The notes under the pieces were generated by a model that did no database searches, was not told the origin of the DNA, and saw only the letters and a list, made by a program, of their open reading frames with translations. A stretch of 64,000 nucleotides of DNA from Natrinema limicola JCM 13563 (GTDB taxonomy: Archaea; Halobacteriota; Halobacteria; Halobacteriales; Natrialbaceae): NCBI RefSeq assembly GCF_000337475.1, contig NZ_AOIT01000021.1, positions 89,954-153,953 of the forward strand, written 5' to 3'. Both the position numbers and the translations under genes were made by a program. Positions 33,938-42,233 of this stretch are shown piece after piece (position 1 is the stretch's first letter; each line of letters begins with the position of its first letter).

Positions 33938-34408
33938 ATGACACTCGAGGTCGAACCCCCCGAGCCACCGACGCTGGAGTTCGTCGATCCGAACGAGTAC
34001 GAGGACGCGACGATTAGCGCCGACGGGACCGACGAGATCGACTACCGTCGCGAGGAACTACAGGCGTTTCTCGAGGAGGGAGCGTGGACCGAAGCGTTCG
34101 ACGAGTGGCGCGCGGACACCGATCTCACGGAGCGTGAGTACGAAATCGCCCGCGAGCTCGAGCTTTTCGGCGGGTTCGATTTCTTCTGGGACGACTTCGC
34201 CGACCGCGTCGGCTATCACGCACCGGGGATTCCCGAGGACTGGCAAGCACGGGAATATCACCCCGACCTCGACACCTGGGGGACGGTCTCGGCGATCAAT
34301 GCCGAACTGACGGAGTTCGGGCAGATCGTCTCGGTGACTCTCAAAGAGGAGTACGTCGACTGGGAAGCCGAGTACGAGCCACCCGAAGACCTGCCCGATT
34401 TCGACTGA
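33938..34408 (+). CDS. Conserved haloarchaeal acidic protein of unknown function
   Basis: A 156-residue, very acidic protein starting MTLEVEPPEPPTLEFVDPNE. The centre is helical (REELQAFLEEGAWTEAFDEW, LTEREYEIARELELFGGFDFFWDDFADRVGY) and the C-terminus has a short sheet (IVSVTLKEEYVDWEAEYEPP). No family is recognised. A TTCTTATCCG box is about 28 bases upstream. Its TGA is the first three bases of repeat copy G. Confidence 0.7.
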   Translation: MTLEVEPPEPPTLEFVDPNEYEDATISADGTDEIDYRREELQAFLEEGAWTEAFDEWRADTDLTEREYEIARELELFGGFDFFWDDFADRVGYHAPGIPEDWQAREYHPDLDTWGTVSAINAELTEFGQIVSVTLKEEYVDWEAEYEPPEDLPDFD

Positions 34409-34494
34409 GACGGACACCTGTCAGCACAGCAGGGGCCGGTACATCCGCGACCGTCCTGCGGGCCTACCGGGACATCGGGACAGTAGGCCGTCGA
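34406..34494. repeat. Palindromic repeat copy G
   Basis: An 89-base copy starting TGAGACGGACACCTGTCAG, with core CATCCGCGACC facing TGCGGGCCTACC. It lies between two convergent genes, and its first three bases are the stop codon of the gene on the left. Confidence 0.85.
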
Positions 34495-34517
34495 GTTCGG
34501 CAGACAGAGTGGACCCG

Positions 34518-34700
34518 TTATCCGGTCCACTCGCCCGCGAGGTCACCGGCGATGTTCGCTCGCCAGTGTTCAAATCCCTCCTCACAGTCGGCGTTATCGT
34601 CGATGTGATCGACGAACCCAGCACCGGGCGATGTGAGCTCGGCTCCGCAGAACGGACAGGCGACTGGATCGCTCCAATCTGTGGTCGTGTTAGTTGCCAT
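34518..34700 (-). CDS. C2HC-type zinc-finger microprotein (60 aa)
   Basis: A 60-residue protein: MATNTTTDWSDPVACPFCGA, then ELTSPGAGFVDHIDDNADCEEGFEHW. Cys15, Cys18, His32 and Cys39 make a likely zinc site. The end is RANIAGDLAGEWTG. Similar short proteins are common in haloarchaea, without known role. A TTTATATGAAG box lies about 27 bases before the ATG. Confidence 0.8.
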   Translation of the reverse strand: MATNTTTDWSDPVACPFCGAELTSPGAGFVDHIDDNADCEEGFEHWRANIAGDLAGEWTG

Positions 34701-35087
34701 TCGTACGATAGTCTATCAGGAACCTTCATATAAACTCACCCTGTTAAGGGCTATTACAATATTATGGTACTTAATGACAACATATGTTGTTGAGAGCGTT
34801 TTCGCGCAGCTTGTTGGCGATGCCGACAGGAGCGACTCGGGCACCGGTCGAAGTCACAGGCGTGAACTGAAGTCGACGTATTCGCAGACTGGCGTGGCTC
34901 GATGGCTGTCATCACGGCCGGTGCGATCGGCGAGCCACAGTACTTGGGTGTCTGCTCTGAACTTCGATCCGAACCCCGATCGTTGACTGGCGGCTACGGC
35001 ACTGATCGCACTCGGCAGCTCAATCGTCGCCTCCAGCAGTGATTTACCACAGTAAGAGTTAATAGATATTGTGTGGGACGTTATTGT
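34701..35087. other. Gene-poor AT-richer gap
   Basis: No gene can be supported in these 387 bases. Two short frames exist (plus from 34774, minus ending 34854) but neither has a recognisable family. A perfect 14-base palindrome, ACAACATATGTTGT, lies at 34777-34790, shortly after an AT-rich stretch (ATTACAATATTATGG) that could be a promoter. The last 30 bases hold the promoter of the next gene. Confidence 0.5.
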
Positions 35088-35219
35088 ATGACACAAAAGG
35101 GAGAGCGCGAGTACGTCTGCGTTCGGTGTAGCCATCAAGAGACTGTCGGTGATGCGCTTCTCAGTACCTGCCGACGGTGTGGGGCCGAAATGCGAAACAT
35201 CGATCCGATTCGCGGATAA
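35088..35219 (+). CDS. Zinc-ribbon microprotein (43 aa)
   Basis: A 43-residue protein: MTQKGEREYVCVRCSHQETV, ending CRRCGAEMRNIDPIRG. Cysteines 11, 14, 28 and 31 form a classic CxxC-CxxC zinc ribbon. A GTTAATAG box 27 bases before the ATG gives a leaderless message. It is one of four tiny cysteine-rich genes between 32.5 and 37.5 kb. Confidence 0.8.
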   Translation: MTQKGEREYVCVRCSHQETVGDALLSTCRRCGAEMRNIDPIRG

Positions 35220-35625
35220 TCGAGTTCGGCTTTGGCCTCTTCATACTATCGGACAACACGGCTTACACATCGCTCGTCTCTCACGGTCGATCGAGATCCC
35301 AGATGCAATGCGGCCGGACGGCACGGAGGAGACGCGAGGCATAATCGCTGACGGCGAGAGATGTCGAGGCGTGAGCGGACGGTCATAGACAGCTATCGAA
35401 TAGCACGCTATTCAGAAATCCGACGGTGTGTCGACCAGAATTATCTCGTATCTGAATACTTGTGGGGAGGTGTCATGGCGGCTGTATCGCAGTGGCGTGT
35501 CAATCCGAGTATTGCCGGCTACTCAAGGTCTACGCACCGTACGTCACCTCGTCACTGGGTACGCCATGCCACACAAAGAGCGAAATCCTCACGTTTATCT
35601 ATCAGGCTGGTGGTGGTTTATGTGT
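35220..35625. promoter_or_regulatory. Leader and control region of pckA
   Basis: These 406 bases contain no supported gene. A perfect 16-base palindrome, GAATAGCACGCTATTC, lies at 35398-35413, and the likely pckA TATA box, CGTTTATCT, lies at 35592-35600. The rest shows nothing distinct. A frame open toward pckA runs through part of it but precedes the promoter. Confidence 0.5.
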
Positions 35626-37137
35626 ATGTCTGAAACCGGGACGGAGTCTCGTCCGCTGGTCCGGCAACTTCCCGATCCAGCGGCAGCGTCGAACGTCCGG
35701 TACAACCCGTCGCTTGAGGAGCTGCGCGAACTTGCCAAACCCGACGAGACGACGACCGAGTTCGGGTCGCCGTCGTACGTCAGCGAGTTTCGCTCACGGA
35801 GTTCCGATCGGACGAAAAACGCCGTCGATGACGACTTCACCGATCACGATCAGGAACTGATCGACGATGCCGTCGATCTGGCTTCCGACGTCGAACTGGT
35901 CTGTGTCGACCGGCTGATGGGCCGCCATCCGGACGCCTCGTTCTGCTGTCGCCTGTTCGTTCCCGTCGAACACGCTCGGATCGCCTACGCGTGGGCGAAT
36001 CTCTTCGAGCCTGCCGACGGGGAAGACCCCGACCTCTACACCGTCCAGCTACCCGACTACGACGAGACTGCGATTCGCGTCCTGCCCGACACCGGCTTTA
36101 CCGCCGTGCTGGGCAGCGACTACACCGGTGAAGCTAAGAAGTCGTTCCTGCGGCTGTTCATGTACCGGATCAAACAGCAGGGCGGCCTCGGCCTCCACGC
36201 GGGCAGCAAACGCGTCCGCGTTCGCAATGACGAGGGTGACCTCCAGACCGTCGGGCAGGTTTTCATGGGTCTGTCCGCGACCGGCAAGTCTACGCTAACC
36301 TCCCACGGCTGCTGGCTCGAAGACCCCGAAGACGCGTCCATGCTCCAAGACGACGTCTGTGGACTGCTCTCGGACGGCTCCGTCGCGGGCAGCGAGGGCC
36401 AGGGACTGTTCATCAAGACGATCGGCCTCGGCGAAGACGAACAGCCCGAACTCTACGAGGCTGCAACCGACGAGTCGGCCATTCTCGAGAACGTCGCCGT
36501 CGACGACGACGGCACCGTCCACTTCGACGAGGACCGCTATACCTCGAACTCCCGGGCGATCATCCAGCGTGACGAACTCGAGAGCGCCGACGAGGAGATC
36601 GACCTCGGCCGGATGGATCAGGTCTTCTTTATTACGCGCAACCCCCTGATGCCGCCGGTCGCCAAACTAAACGAGGAGCAGGCCGCCGTCGCGTTCATGC
36701 TCGGCGAGTCGATCGAGACAAGCGCAGGCGACCCCTCGCGCGCCGGCGAGTCGATCCGCGTCGTCGGGACGAACCCCTTCATTATCGGTCCAGAGGGCGA
36801 GGAAGGCAACATCTTCCACGAACTCATCGATATCCTCGACGTCGACTGTTACGTGATCAACACGGGCTATCTTGGCCAGAAGTCCCAAGACATCGGCGTT
36901 ACTGAGTCCGTGACGATCCTCACCGAGGCCGCTCGTGGGACGATCGAGTGGACCGACGACGAGGAGATGGGACTGACGATCCCCGAACACGTCCCGGGCA
37001 TCGACATCGAGGAGTTCTACGTGCCAGACCACGTCGACGACTACGATGAGGCGCTTTCGGACCTGCGTGCCGAACGTCGTGAGTACTTAGACCAGTTCGA
37101 GACGCTGCGCGACGAGATCAGAGACGCCGTTTACTGA
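35626..37137 (+). CDS. pckA: Phosphoenolpyruvate carboxykinase (ATP)
   Basis: Makes phosphoenolpyruvate from oxaloacetate and ATP, the entry to gluconeogenesis. The 503-residue chain has the substrate lysine region YTGEAKKSFLRLFMYRIKQQGGLGLHAGS, the kinase P-loop MGLSATGKSTLT near residue 215, the metal motif LQDDVCGL, and the arginine-bearing YTSNSRAIIQ. Length is near the family's 520-540, with a variable N-terminus. The ATG at 35626 (MSETGTESRPL) is about 28 bases after the TATA box and is preferred over ATG 35620 and further upstream starts. Confidence 0.95.
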   Translation: MSETGTESRPLVRQLPDPAAASNVRYNPSLEELRELAKPDETTTEFGSPSYVSEFRSRSSDRTKNAVDDDFTDHDQELIDDAVDLASDVELVCVDRLMGRHPDASFCCRLFVPVEHARIAYAWANLFEPADGEDPDLYTVQLPDYDETAIRVLPDTGFTAVLGSDYTGEAKKSFLRLFMYRIKQQGGLGLHAGSKRVRVRNDEGDLQTVGQVFMGLSATGKSTLTSHGCWLEDPEDASMLQDDVCGLLSDGSVAGSEGQGLFIKTIGLGEDEQPELYEAATDESAILENVAVDDDGTVHFDEDRYTSNSRAIIQRDELESADEEIDLGRMDQVFFITRNPLMPPVAKLNEEQAAVAFMLGESIETSAGDPSRAGESIRVVGTNPFIIGPEGEEGNIFHELIDILDVDCYVINTGYLGQKSQDIGVTESVTILTEAARGTIEWTDDEEMGLTIPEHVPGIDIEEFYVPDHVDDYDEALSDLRAERREYLDQFETLRDEIRDAVY

Positions 37138-37304
37138 ACTGCTGGGCACTCGGTTGTCTGAGCGGAGATGCGTTGCGTAACGTCTTCCGACCTGCGTGAT
37201 CGCATGGACTTTGATTTCTGGTGCGACTACCGACCCGCAAGCGACGGCTCTGTGCTTACCGCACACGAATACTGTTATATGTGTCGAGTTCCCACGGGTG
37301 GGTA

Positions 37305-37496
37305 ATGAGCGCACAGGTACGAACACCGACCGCACGAGTTTGCGAAATCTGCGGCCGCAGCGAAGTATGGGACGAGGACCTCGAAGCGTGGCAACTCGCC
37401 CGCGAAGACGGTGAGAAGCAGGTTGGGAATCCACACTGCCTCCACGAGTGGGACATCAACGGCACGTTCAACCCAGTCGACGATTCCGATAGCTAA
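37305..37496 (+). CDS. HEWD-family small protein
   Basis: A 63-residue haloarchaeal protein. It carries CEICGRSEVWDEDLEAWQLA and, near the end, HCLHEWDINGTFNP, the HEWDINGTF signature that names the family. Cys14, Cys17 and the CLH segment could bind zinc. Function is unknown. A CTGTTATATGTG box lies about 30 bases before the ATG at 37305; the frame is open upstream but precedes this box. Confidence 0.88.
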   Translation: MSAQVRTPTARVCEICGRSEVWDEDLEAWQLAREDGEKQVGNPHCLHEWDINGTFNPVDDSDS

Positions 37497-37572
37497 CTGC
37501 CGACAACCCACACGACGGCAATAGCCACGCGACGACAGTGCGTTTTTCTCCGGCTCGAGCGTAGCCCCTGCT

Positions 37573-37875
37573 ATGCCGACCGTCTACATCACGGCCCCAC
37601 CCGAGGCGGCCGACGCGCTCGCCGAAACGATCGTTGAGAACCGACTCGCCGCCTGTGTCAACCAGGTCGAGACGACCTCGACGTACCGCTGGCAGGGCGA
37701 GATCCAACGCGACGAGGAAGTGATCCTGCTGGCGAAGACGACTGACGACGCCTCCGACGACCTCATCGCACGCGTTCAGGAGCTGCATCCGTACGACGTC
37801 CCCTGTATCGAGCGATTCGATGAGCGTGATGTCCTCGAGTCGTTCGCGACGTGGCGAGCCGACAGCGTCGAGTAA
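37573..37875 (+). CDS. cutA: CutA-like divalent-cation tolerance protein
   Basis: A 100-residue trimeric ferredoxin-fold protein: MPTVYITAPPEAADALAETI, then NRLAACVNQVETTSTYRWQG, VILLAKTTDDASDDLIARV and the C-terminal HPYDVPCIERFDERD. These are the typical CutA1 blocks. Bacterial CutA was linked to copper tolerance, but its actual role remains unclear. The gene stands 82 bases before rpl11 and may be read on a separate leaderless message. Confidence 0.95.
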   Translation: MPTVYITAPPEAADALAETIVENRLAACVNQVETTSTYRWQGEIQRDEEVILLAKTTDDASDDLIARVQELHPYDVPCIERFDERDVLESFATWRADSVE

Positions 37876-37957
37876 TTAAGCTGGTGCGGCAGACGGTCAC
37901 AGACGATGATTGGCTGAATTAGCAACCCTTAAAACTCGCGCACGGGTTGTGACGGGT

Positions 37958-38440
37958 ATGGCTGGAACCATCGAAGTGCTCGTTCCGGGTGGCCAGGCCA
38001 ACCCTGGCCCGCCGCTCGGTCCCGAGCTCGGACCGACCCCCGTCGACGTGCAGGCTGTCGTACAGGAGATCAACGATCAGACCGAGGCGTTCGACGGAAC
38101 CGAAGTCCCCGTCACCGTCGACTACGAGGACGACGGCTCCTTCGAGATCGACGTCGGTGTCCCACCGACGGCGGCACTGATCAAAGACGAGGCCGGCTTC
38201 GAAACCGGCAGCGGCGAGCCCCAGGAGGACTTCGTCGCTGACCTCTCCGTCGATCAGGTCAAGAAGATCGCCGAGCAGAAACACCCCGACCTGCTCGCCT
38301 ACGATACGATCAACGCCGCAAAGGAAGTCGTCGGCACCTGTGCCTCGATGGGCGTCACCATCGAGGGCAACGACGCTCGCGAGTTCAAAGAGCGCGTTGA
38401 CAGCGGCGAGTACGACGACGTGCTTGCGGCAGACGCCTAA
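37958..38440 (+). CDS. rpl11: 50S ribosomal protein L11
   Basis: A 160-residue protein of the GTPase-associated centre that binds 23S rRNA next to the L10/L12 stalk. The N-terminus MAGTIEVLVPGGQANPGPPL with GPELGPTPVDVQ is diagnostic. The C-terminal RNA-binding half (DLSVDQVKKIAEQKHPDLLAYDTINAAKEVVGTCASMGVTIEG) follows. A CCCTTAAAACTC box is about 28 bases before the ATG at 37958, so the longer frame from 37910 is rejected. Unlike many haloarchaea, rpl1 does not follow directly. Confidence 0.97.
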   Translation: MAGTIEVLVPGGQANPGPPLGPELGPTPVDVQAVVQEINDQTEAFDGTEVPVTVDYEDDGSFEIDVGVPPTAALIKDEAGFETGSGEPQEDFVADLSVDQVKKIAEQKHPDLLAYDTINAAKEVVGTCASMGVTIEGNDAREFKERVDSGEYDDVLAADA

Positions 38441-38979
38441 TCACGGTCCCGTTCGGCACGCGGGTGCCTGCGTCTCTTGTGATGGTACCCGCACAGTTGA
38501 CCTACCATCGACGGTGGATACCTCGCACGTCGCAGCGTCTTCGCACGTGCGGCCGCGTCAACGTTGACCACGACTCTCGAGTTCACGACGCATTTTCACA
38601 GTGCTCGCCGACGAGCGTGTCGACTGTAGAGCCCACCGCGATAGTGGGAGGGTCGGTTTGCGTCGTAGCTACGTTCTGCTGCCAGGGGACTCAATCGTCG
38701 CGTTCGTGTTGCTAGACGTGAACTGGCAACGAAGAACACCTCCGAGTGTTCCTGACCGAAGCATTTCTTCGATTTAAACCAACCGTCGCTAGTGACTGGG
38801 TCGAAACGTCCCCACTGTCAGCAATCCATTGACTCCTCGAGCGGCGTTCCCTCGCTTCCTCCAGCGCCTCTCGAAACGAGAGGTGTAACAGTCCTCATGG
38901 CTCTAGGTCAGTCCTCCTAGTTTGATCTGCTAGAAATTTGAGTCGGTGGCTACTGTTTCGGGAGGAGACGGTGACGAAT
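38441..38979. other. Gene-free region after rpl11
   Basis: In 539 bases I see no gene with haloarchaeal codon use. A hairpin, CCTCTCG-AAA-CGAGAGG, lies at 38867-38883. The stretch 38580-38900 has irregular composition and could be decayed coding DNA or an old insertion-element end, but nothing proves it. It forms the left edge of the accessory block that separates rpl11 from rpl1. Confidence 0.5.
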
Positions 38980-39402
38980 CTATTCCTGTTGCCTCTCGAC
39001 GTGAATGTCCTGTTCGACGACAGCGCGAACGCTCGGCCCTTCGAGACCGATCGTGACGGTATCAGTGACGACACCAGGTTCCGCGTCAGTGAGCGTGACC
39101 GCCACGGAGACTGGCTCCTCGAGCGAAATTGGCGGAGCCGGATCAAATGCGAACGCGTCGGCGTCGAGTGACGTCACCGTCACGTCCTCGAGTTGGGTAT
39201 CTATCGTCACCGTCGCCTCCGATTCGGCGACCGGCTCCTCCAGGGCGGCACCCTCAAGCGAGAGGTACGATTCGCTCTCAGACGTGTCGATGCTGGCCGT
39301 ATGGCCGGCACCGACACGGGAGACGCTGCCGGTCCCGACGAGAAGTGGAATCGATGACCCGGCCGCAAGTGCAGCGAACAGCCGCCGTCGTGTTAGGTTC
39401 AT
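38980..39402 (-). CDS. DUF1102-like exported protein
   Basis: A 140-residue secreted protein. It begins MNLTRRRLFAALAAGSSIPL and continues LVGTGSVSRVGAGHTASIDT, like the haloarchaeal DUF1102 signal region (typically GTGAF...DRTVSV), a family with a TasA/CalY-like layout. The rest is a beta-rich domain (SYLSLEGAAL, VTIDTQLEDVTVTSL, ISLEEPVSVAVTLTD, VVTDTVTIGLEG) of one Ig-like sheet. It lies head-to-head with the larger DUF1102-NosL gene, 234 bases apart. It is a likely substrate of the signal peptidase encoded nearby. Confidence 0.7.
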   Translation of the reverse strand: MNLTRRRLFAALAAGSSIPLLVGTGSVSRVGAGHTASIDTSESESYLSLEGAALEEPVAESEATVTIDTQLEDVTVTSLDADAFAFDPAPPISLEEPVSVAVTLTDAEPGVVTDTVTIGLEGPSVRAVVEQDIHVERQQE

Positions 39403-39636
39403 CGTTCTGAAGTGTGCCGTTTCGTCTGTTATGATCGTTGTGGTCCAATCGTCGAACAATCATTTGGGGAATCAGATATTTTCACAATAAAGTCCACTCA
39501 TTCGAGATATACACCACAAATTGTTAATCATCATGGGCTGAACCGCTCAATCACAGCATGGCGACAAACGACAGTCAACGGGGGATCCAGGCTCGACCGA
39601 CGGAACACTGCGGACGATCGAACGGGGGGATCTAGC

Positions 39637-41016
39637 ATGAAACGACGTCTGTTCCTGTTTGGGTCGGCGACTGGTGGCGCCGGACTGCTGTTCGGCACGA
39701 GTGCGTTCAGTGCGTCCGGTGTCGGCCACACCGTTTCGATCGGGACCGGAAACGGTCACTTTCACGTCGAACTAAACGACGACTATGCGGGAGATGCAAG
39801 CGAGTACGTCGTGGACACCAATCCAATCAGGTTGATCCTCGATGACCTCCACAAGCACGGTTGGATTCGATTCGACGACCTGCTTCGGGTGACGAACACG
39901 GAAACGCAGGCGATCAACGTCCACGTCAAGGACCAGGACTGGCTCGGCGACGATACGGACGCGGTTCTCGATTATCGGTACGACGGCAGTTCAATCGTTG
40001 GCAAGGAAAACAGTGTCCCACTCGAAGGTGTCTCGGGCGACAACAGCATGCCGATCACTGTTCGCGCCGACACGACCGATCACGACGACCTTCAACAGGC
40101 CTTGCCTGACGCTGAAGCCGACGATGGGGATCGAACTGTAATGTTCGTTGCCTCGCCCGGTGACGCTAACGGAGGAACTGGAGACGAGAGCGATGAAGAG
40201 GAGGTTACCAAAGGTGGCGAGAATCTCTCTGTCAGCGCGCCCGGACAAGTCACCGTCGGCTCGGACAATCACTTCACCGCCACGGCGACTGTCTCCGACG
40301 GCGACTACAGCGGCAAGGCGACCGTGACCCTCAATGTGGAAGACGAGCTTGTCGACGAACAGACCGTTACGGTACCCGAAGACGAACCAGCGGAAGCGAC
40401 ATTCGATGTCCCGACCGTCTATAACGATCTGGCTACGGAGAACATCGAGACCGGCCGGCACGGTCCACTGCGCTTCGACGGAACCGACTGGTCGGCTGGG
40501 GTCGAATACGGCGAGTCGACGGCGGAGGCCAGCGGGACTCTGGAAGTCGAGGACGCGCCAATCACGTTCGGCAACGCAGACTGTGCCGTCTGTGAGATGC
40601 CCACGAAAGGCTATGTTTCTGCCCACGCGCAACTAACCCACGCGAACGGCGACCGGATGGAGTTTTGTTCCACTGGCTGTCTGGTTGCCTACGCCGTCGA
40701 TCCCGTGGAACAGGACGGCCCCGATGAACCCATCGAAGGGGTTTGGGTCGTCGACTTCACCAACGTTGACAGCGATGGCAAGCGTGCCGGCGACGGGACT
40801 GATCTCATCAACGCACACGAGGCGTACTTCGTCCTCGACTATGACACCTCATACGGGGCGATGACCGGAAATCCACATGCGTTTACTACCAAGGACGACG
40901 CCGTCAGCTACGTCAACACCCACGATGACCTCAATGAGAAGGATGATATAATCAGGTTCGACGAATTCGACGCCGACATCGCTGCAAACTATCGCTCTAG
41001 TCACATATCGTCCTAG
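39637..41016 (+). CDS. DUF1102-like exported protein fused to a NosL-like domain
   Basis: A 459-residue secreted protein with three parts. Residues 1-190: signal MKRRLFLFGSATGGAGLLFG and a DUF1102-like domain (VGHTVSIGTGN, DDLLRVTNTETQAINVHVKDQ). Residues about 190-310: an acidic linker and an Ig-like domain (LSVSAPGQVTVGSDNHFTAT). Residues about 313-455: a NosL-like domain with CAVCEM, EFCSTGCLVAYAVDP, GVWVVDFTNVD and AHEAYFVLDYD. NosL binds copper(I) through such residues in nitrous oxide reductase maturation. No nosZ genes are here, so a surface copper-binding protein is an inference. The next gene is a signal peptidase. Confidence 0.8.
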   Translation: MKRRLFLFGSATGGAGLLFGTSAFSASGVGHTVSIGTGNGHFHVELNDDYAGDASEYVVDTNPIRLILDDLHKHGWIRFDDLLRVTNTETQAINVHVKDQDWLGDDTDAVLDYRYDGSSIVGKENSVPLEGVSGDNSMPITVRADTTDHDDLQQALPDAEADDGDRTVMFVASPGDANGGTGDESDEEEVTKGGENLSVSAPGQVTVGSDNHFTATATVSDGDYSGKATVTLNVEDELVDEQTVTVPEDEPAEATFDVPTVYNDLATENIETGRHGPLRFDGTDWSAGVEYGESTAEASGTLEVEDAPITFGNADCAVCEMPTKGYVSAHAQLTHANGDRMEFCSTGCLVAYAVDPVEQDGPDEPIEGVWVVDFTNVDSDGKRAGDGTDLINAHEAYFVLDYDTSYGAMTGNPHAFTTKDDAVSYVNTHDDLNEKDDIIRFDEFDADIAANYRSSHISS

Positions 41017-41103
41017 ATTCAACGAAGCATACCTGCTCCAGCACCGCGAGCCGCGCCGACCGCCGCTCGTCGGCGGCTGGCGGCTCTCGTAGACCGACAC
41101 ACC

Positions 41104-42189
41104 ATGATACTCCGAACTACCACACGGCTGCTCAAGATCATCTTGATCGTCGTAGTTGCGGCGCTCGCTATCGGCCAGTTACTCGGCCAGCCGATCCTGC
41201 TCGGCTACGTCACTAGCGACAGTATGGAGCCAACGATCGACGCCAACGACGGCTTTGTCGCTGTTCCGGCTGCCGTCACAGAGGACCCGAATCCGGGTGA
41301 TGTCATCGTCTATGAGGCGACCGATGGTGAACTCGTAACCCATCGCGTTGTCAACGAGACCGCAGCCGGCTACATAACGCGTGGCGATGCGAACCCAGTA
41401 ACCGATCAAGATCAAGGTGATCCACCCGTCACCGAGGATCGAATCGTCGCGAGAGCCATGCAACTCGGCGGGACGGTCCTCACGATCCCAGCGTTAGGAG
41501 CGGGAGCAGCCAAACTGGATGCGGCTGTGATTACCGCACAGCAATGGGTGTGGGACATAACTGGCATCCAGCTCGATGGCATCAACGGCGTCGCCACTGC
41601 GCTCCTCATGATCTCGATCGTCGGGTACGCCGTCGAAACCGTCCGCGACAGGGATCAGTCGGCGCTTGACACGCGAGAACGAATCGACGACCTGGATCTT
41701 AGTTTCCATCAGCTAGTTATCGCGTTCACACTCGTTATGATGGTCGGTGCGGCGGCGGCGATGCTTGTTCCCGCAGGAGCGCAATCGATGACACTCGTCA
41801 GCACACAGCCGGCGCCCGACGGCGATCTGATTGTTGAGCCCGGTGGGACTACCGAGACGACATATCGAATCTCGAATACTGGATTCACGCCGATCGTCGT
41901 CTACCTCGAGTCGAGCGAGGGAGTCACCCTCGAGCGAGAGACAGTGGTAGTGTCGGGGAAGGACAGCGCAGCCGTTGAGGCGACGCTCGAGGCACCTGAA
42001 GAACCGGGCCACTTCGAGCGATCGATCTACGAGCGGCGGTATATCCACGTGTTGCCTCGATCCGTGATCGGCTGGCTCTATGGCGTTCACCCATGGGTGC
42101 CATACGGGATGATCGTCGCCTTGCTTGGTGGTGGCGCATATGTCTTCGGTCGTCTCCTCGTCATTGAGCAGATCCGTGATTATGACTGA
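41104..42189 (+). CDS. Signal peptidase I, SipW/ER type, with C-terminal exposed domain
   Basis: A 361-residue membrane protease. The N-terminal helix LLKIILIVVVAALAIGQLLG is followed by the catalytic serine in SDSMEPTI (residues 39-46) and the archaeal/ER-type histidine in ELVTHRVVNE near 80, which replaces the bacterial lysine; the aspartate is in ITRGDANP. After a helix near residue 162 (VATALLMISIVGYAVE) and another at about 200-222, an outside Ig-like domain (DLIVEPGGTTETTYRISNTGFTPIVVY) precedes the last helix. It lies 87 bases downstream of the DUF1102-NosL gene and probably processes it. Confidence 0.9.
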   Translation: MILRTTTRLLKIILIVVVAALAIGQLLGQPILLGYVTSDSMEPTIDANDGFVAVPAAVTEDPNPGDVIVYEATDGELVTHRVVNETAAGYITRGDANPVTDQDQGDPPVTEDRIVARAMQLGGTVLTIPALGAGAAKLDAAVITAQQWVWDITGIQLDGINGVATALLMISIVGYAVETVRDRDQSALDTRERIDDLDLSFHQLVIAFTLVMMVGAAAAMLVPAGAQSMTLVSTQPAPDGDLIVEPGGTTETTYRISNTGFTPIVVYLESSEGVTLERETVVVSGKDSAAVEATLEAPEEPGHFERSIYERRYIHVLPRSVIGWLYGVHPWVPYGMIVALLGGGAYVFGRLLVIEQIRDYD

Positions 42190-42233
42190 ATCACTCTTGT
42201 CAGATTAAGTACGTCAGTGCTGCCTTCACTAGA

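Noticed and set aside
34774..34986. Short frame MTTYVVESVFAQLVGDADRS after an AT-rich stretch
   Set aside because: The second half has a Ser/Arg-rich composition atypical of haloarchaeal proteins, and no family is seen; kept as non-coding.
34854..35138. Minus-strand 94-residue frame
   Set aside because: It overlaps the promoter and the start of the 43-residue zinc-ribbon gene and has no recognisable domain; at most it is a decayed gene end.
38464..38715. 83-residue frame downstream of rpl11
   Set aside because: Composition (many Cys, Ser and Val in random order) is not that of a haloarchaeal protein.
38580..38900. Remnant of an insertion sequence
   Set aside because: I could not match any transposase motif; only a small hairpin is certain.
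39637..41016. Denitrification nosL gene
   Set aside because: The NosL-like part is only the C-terminal third of a larger exported protein and no nosZ, nosD or nosF is nearby.
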